Assembly (NCBI GenBank): GCA_023954715.1
Contig: JAGSHD010000011.1
Span: forward strand, 107,464-171,463
Direction of reading: 5' to 3'
Origin: Candidatus Cloacimonadota bacterium
GTDB taxonomy: Bacteria; Muiribacteriota; UBA6191
DNA length: 64,000 nt
The notes under the pieces were generated by a model. It did no database searches. It was not told the DNA's origin and was given only the letters and a program-made list of their open reading frames with translations. Below are positions 63,795 to 64,000 of this stretch, piece by piece. Numbering within the stretch: position 1 is the stretch's first letter; each line of letters opens with the position of its first letter. The translations under genes and the position numbers were made by a program.

Positions 63795-64000
63795 GTAATT
63801 ATTCAGGTGGCCTCTTCGATCGAGGTTGAGGAGTATACAATCTTTTTTTTACTTTTTACTTTACTGATGCGGTTTAGCTCATTATCATCTTTTGCCTTTA
63901 GTGCTTTTTTCGAGTAGTCCACTACACTTCAAAAGCAATAAAAACAAAATATAATAATGATCAAAAACCTAAATGTAGTCAATCTTTATTAAGAAGTTGA
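63795..64000 (+). repeat. PHA-locus repeat, copy 3 (full length, at window edge)
   Basis: About 206 bp, directly after the phasin stop codon, collinear with 55258-55462 and ending at the same AAGAAGTTGA. It may continue past the window. Differences are scattered substitutions and a few 1-2-base indels. Confidence 0.9.

Overview
The window is a strongly AT-rich stretch from a diderm (Gram-negative type) bacterium. The evidence is an SLH-domain outer-membrane porin, many Sec signal peptides, a lipoprotein and glycine-zipper envelope proteins. A methyl-accepting chemotaxis protein suggests motility. The SLH-porin architecture together with class III polyhydroxyalkanoate (PHA) genes does not fix the phylum; the SLH-porin type is known from Margulisbacteria/Cyanobacteria-like and some Negativicutes/Deinococcus-like lineages, so placement stays open. 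I see no rRNA, tRNA, CRISPR array, insertion sequence or prophage.

Layout. 1-12.7 kb: a partial giant multi-pass membrane protein, a secreted EEP-fold nuclease, a glycine-zipper envelope protein, an alanine/ornithine-racemase-like PLP enzyme, a secreted protein of unknown function, a small HTH regulator, a secreted subtilase with diverged catalytic motifs, and an ArsC/Spx-family reductase. 12.65-13.4 kb: a gene-free, hairpin-rich AT region, then a well-formed promoter, an abundant-looking SLH porin and a strong terminator. 15.6-25.9 kb: a 2,926-residue secreted protein with chitobiase-type domains, then a secreted M14 zinc carboxypeptidase. 26.8-33.7 kb: a tight operon of pepP, a FapA/DUF342 protein, a cyclophilin, a YwqK/MORN-repeat lipoprotein and a membrane fatty-acid hydroxylase. 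33.9-41 kb: a DUF4105-like protein, a heterodimeric ABC exporter with one degenerate ATP site, and a NIT-domain chemoreceptor. 41.1-50.0 kb (minus strand): two adjacent giant membrane paralogues of 1,544 and 1,435 residues with the same duplicated architecture and no function I recognise. 50.4-54.4 kb: a TPR protein, two unknown proteins and a secreted lipase-like hydrolase.

54.7-64 kb is a PHA storage locus: PhaR regulator, a class III PhaC, a very short PhaE-like subunit, a second PhaC with a complete catalytic triad, an acyl-CoA ligase and a phasin. Upstream of phaC1 and of the phasin lie exact reverse-complement copies of a 15-nt TGC-rich palindromic element, a good candidate PhaR operator. 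A roughly 205-bp non-coding repeat flanks the locus (full copies at 55.3 and 63.8 kb, a partial copy at the 3' end of phaC1).

The most unusual feature in the PHA region is a kelch / tail-fibre-like secreted protein gene (60.4-63.2 kb). It is broken twice, each time at the same G6-CAA sequence and each time needing one more G. This pattern fits a phase-variable surface protein, although sequencing error or decay are not excluded. The giant paralogue pair and this gene are the best candidates for something undescribed.
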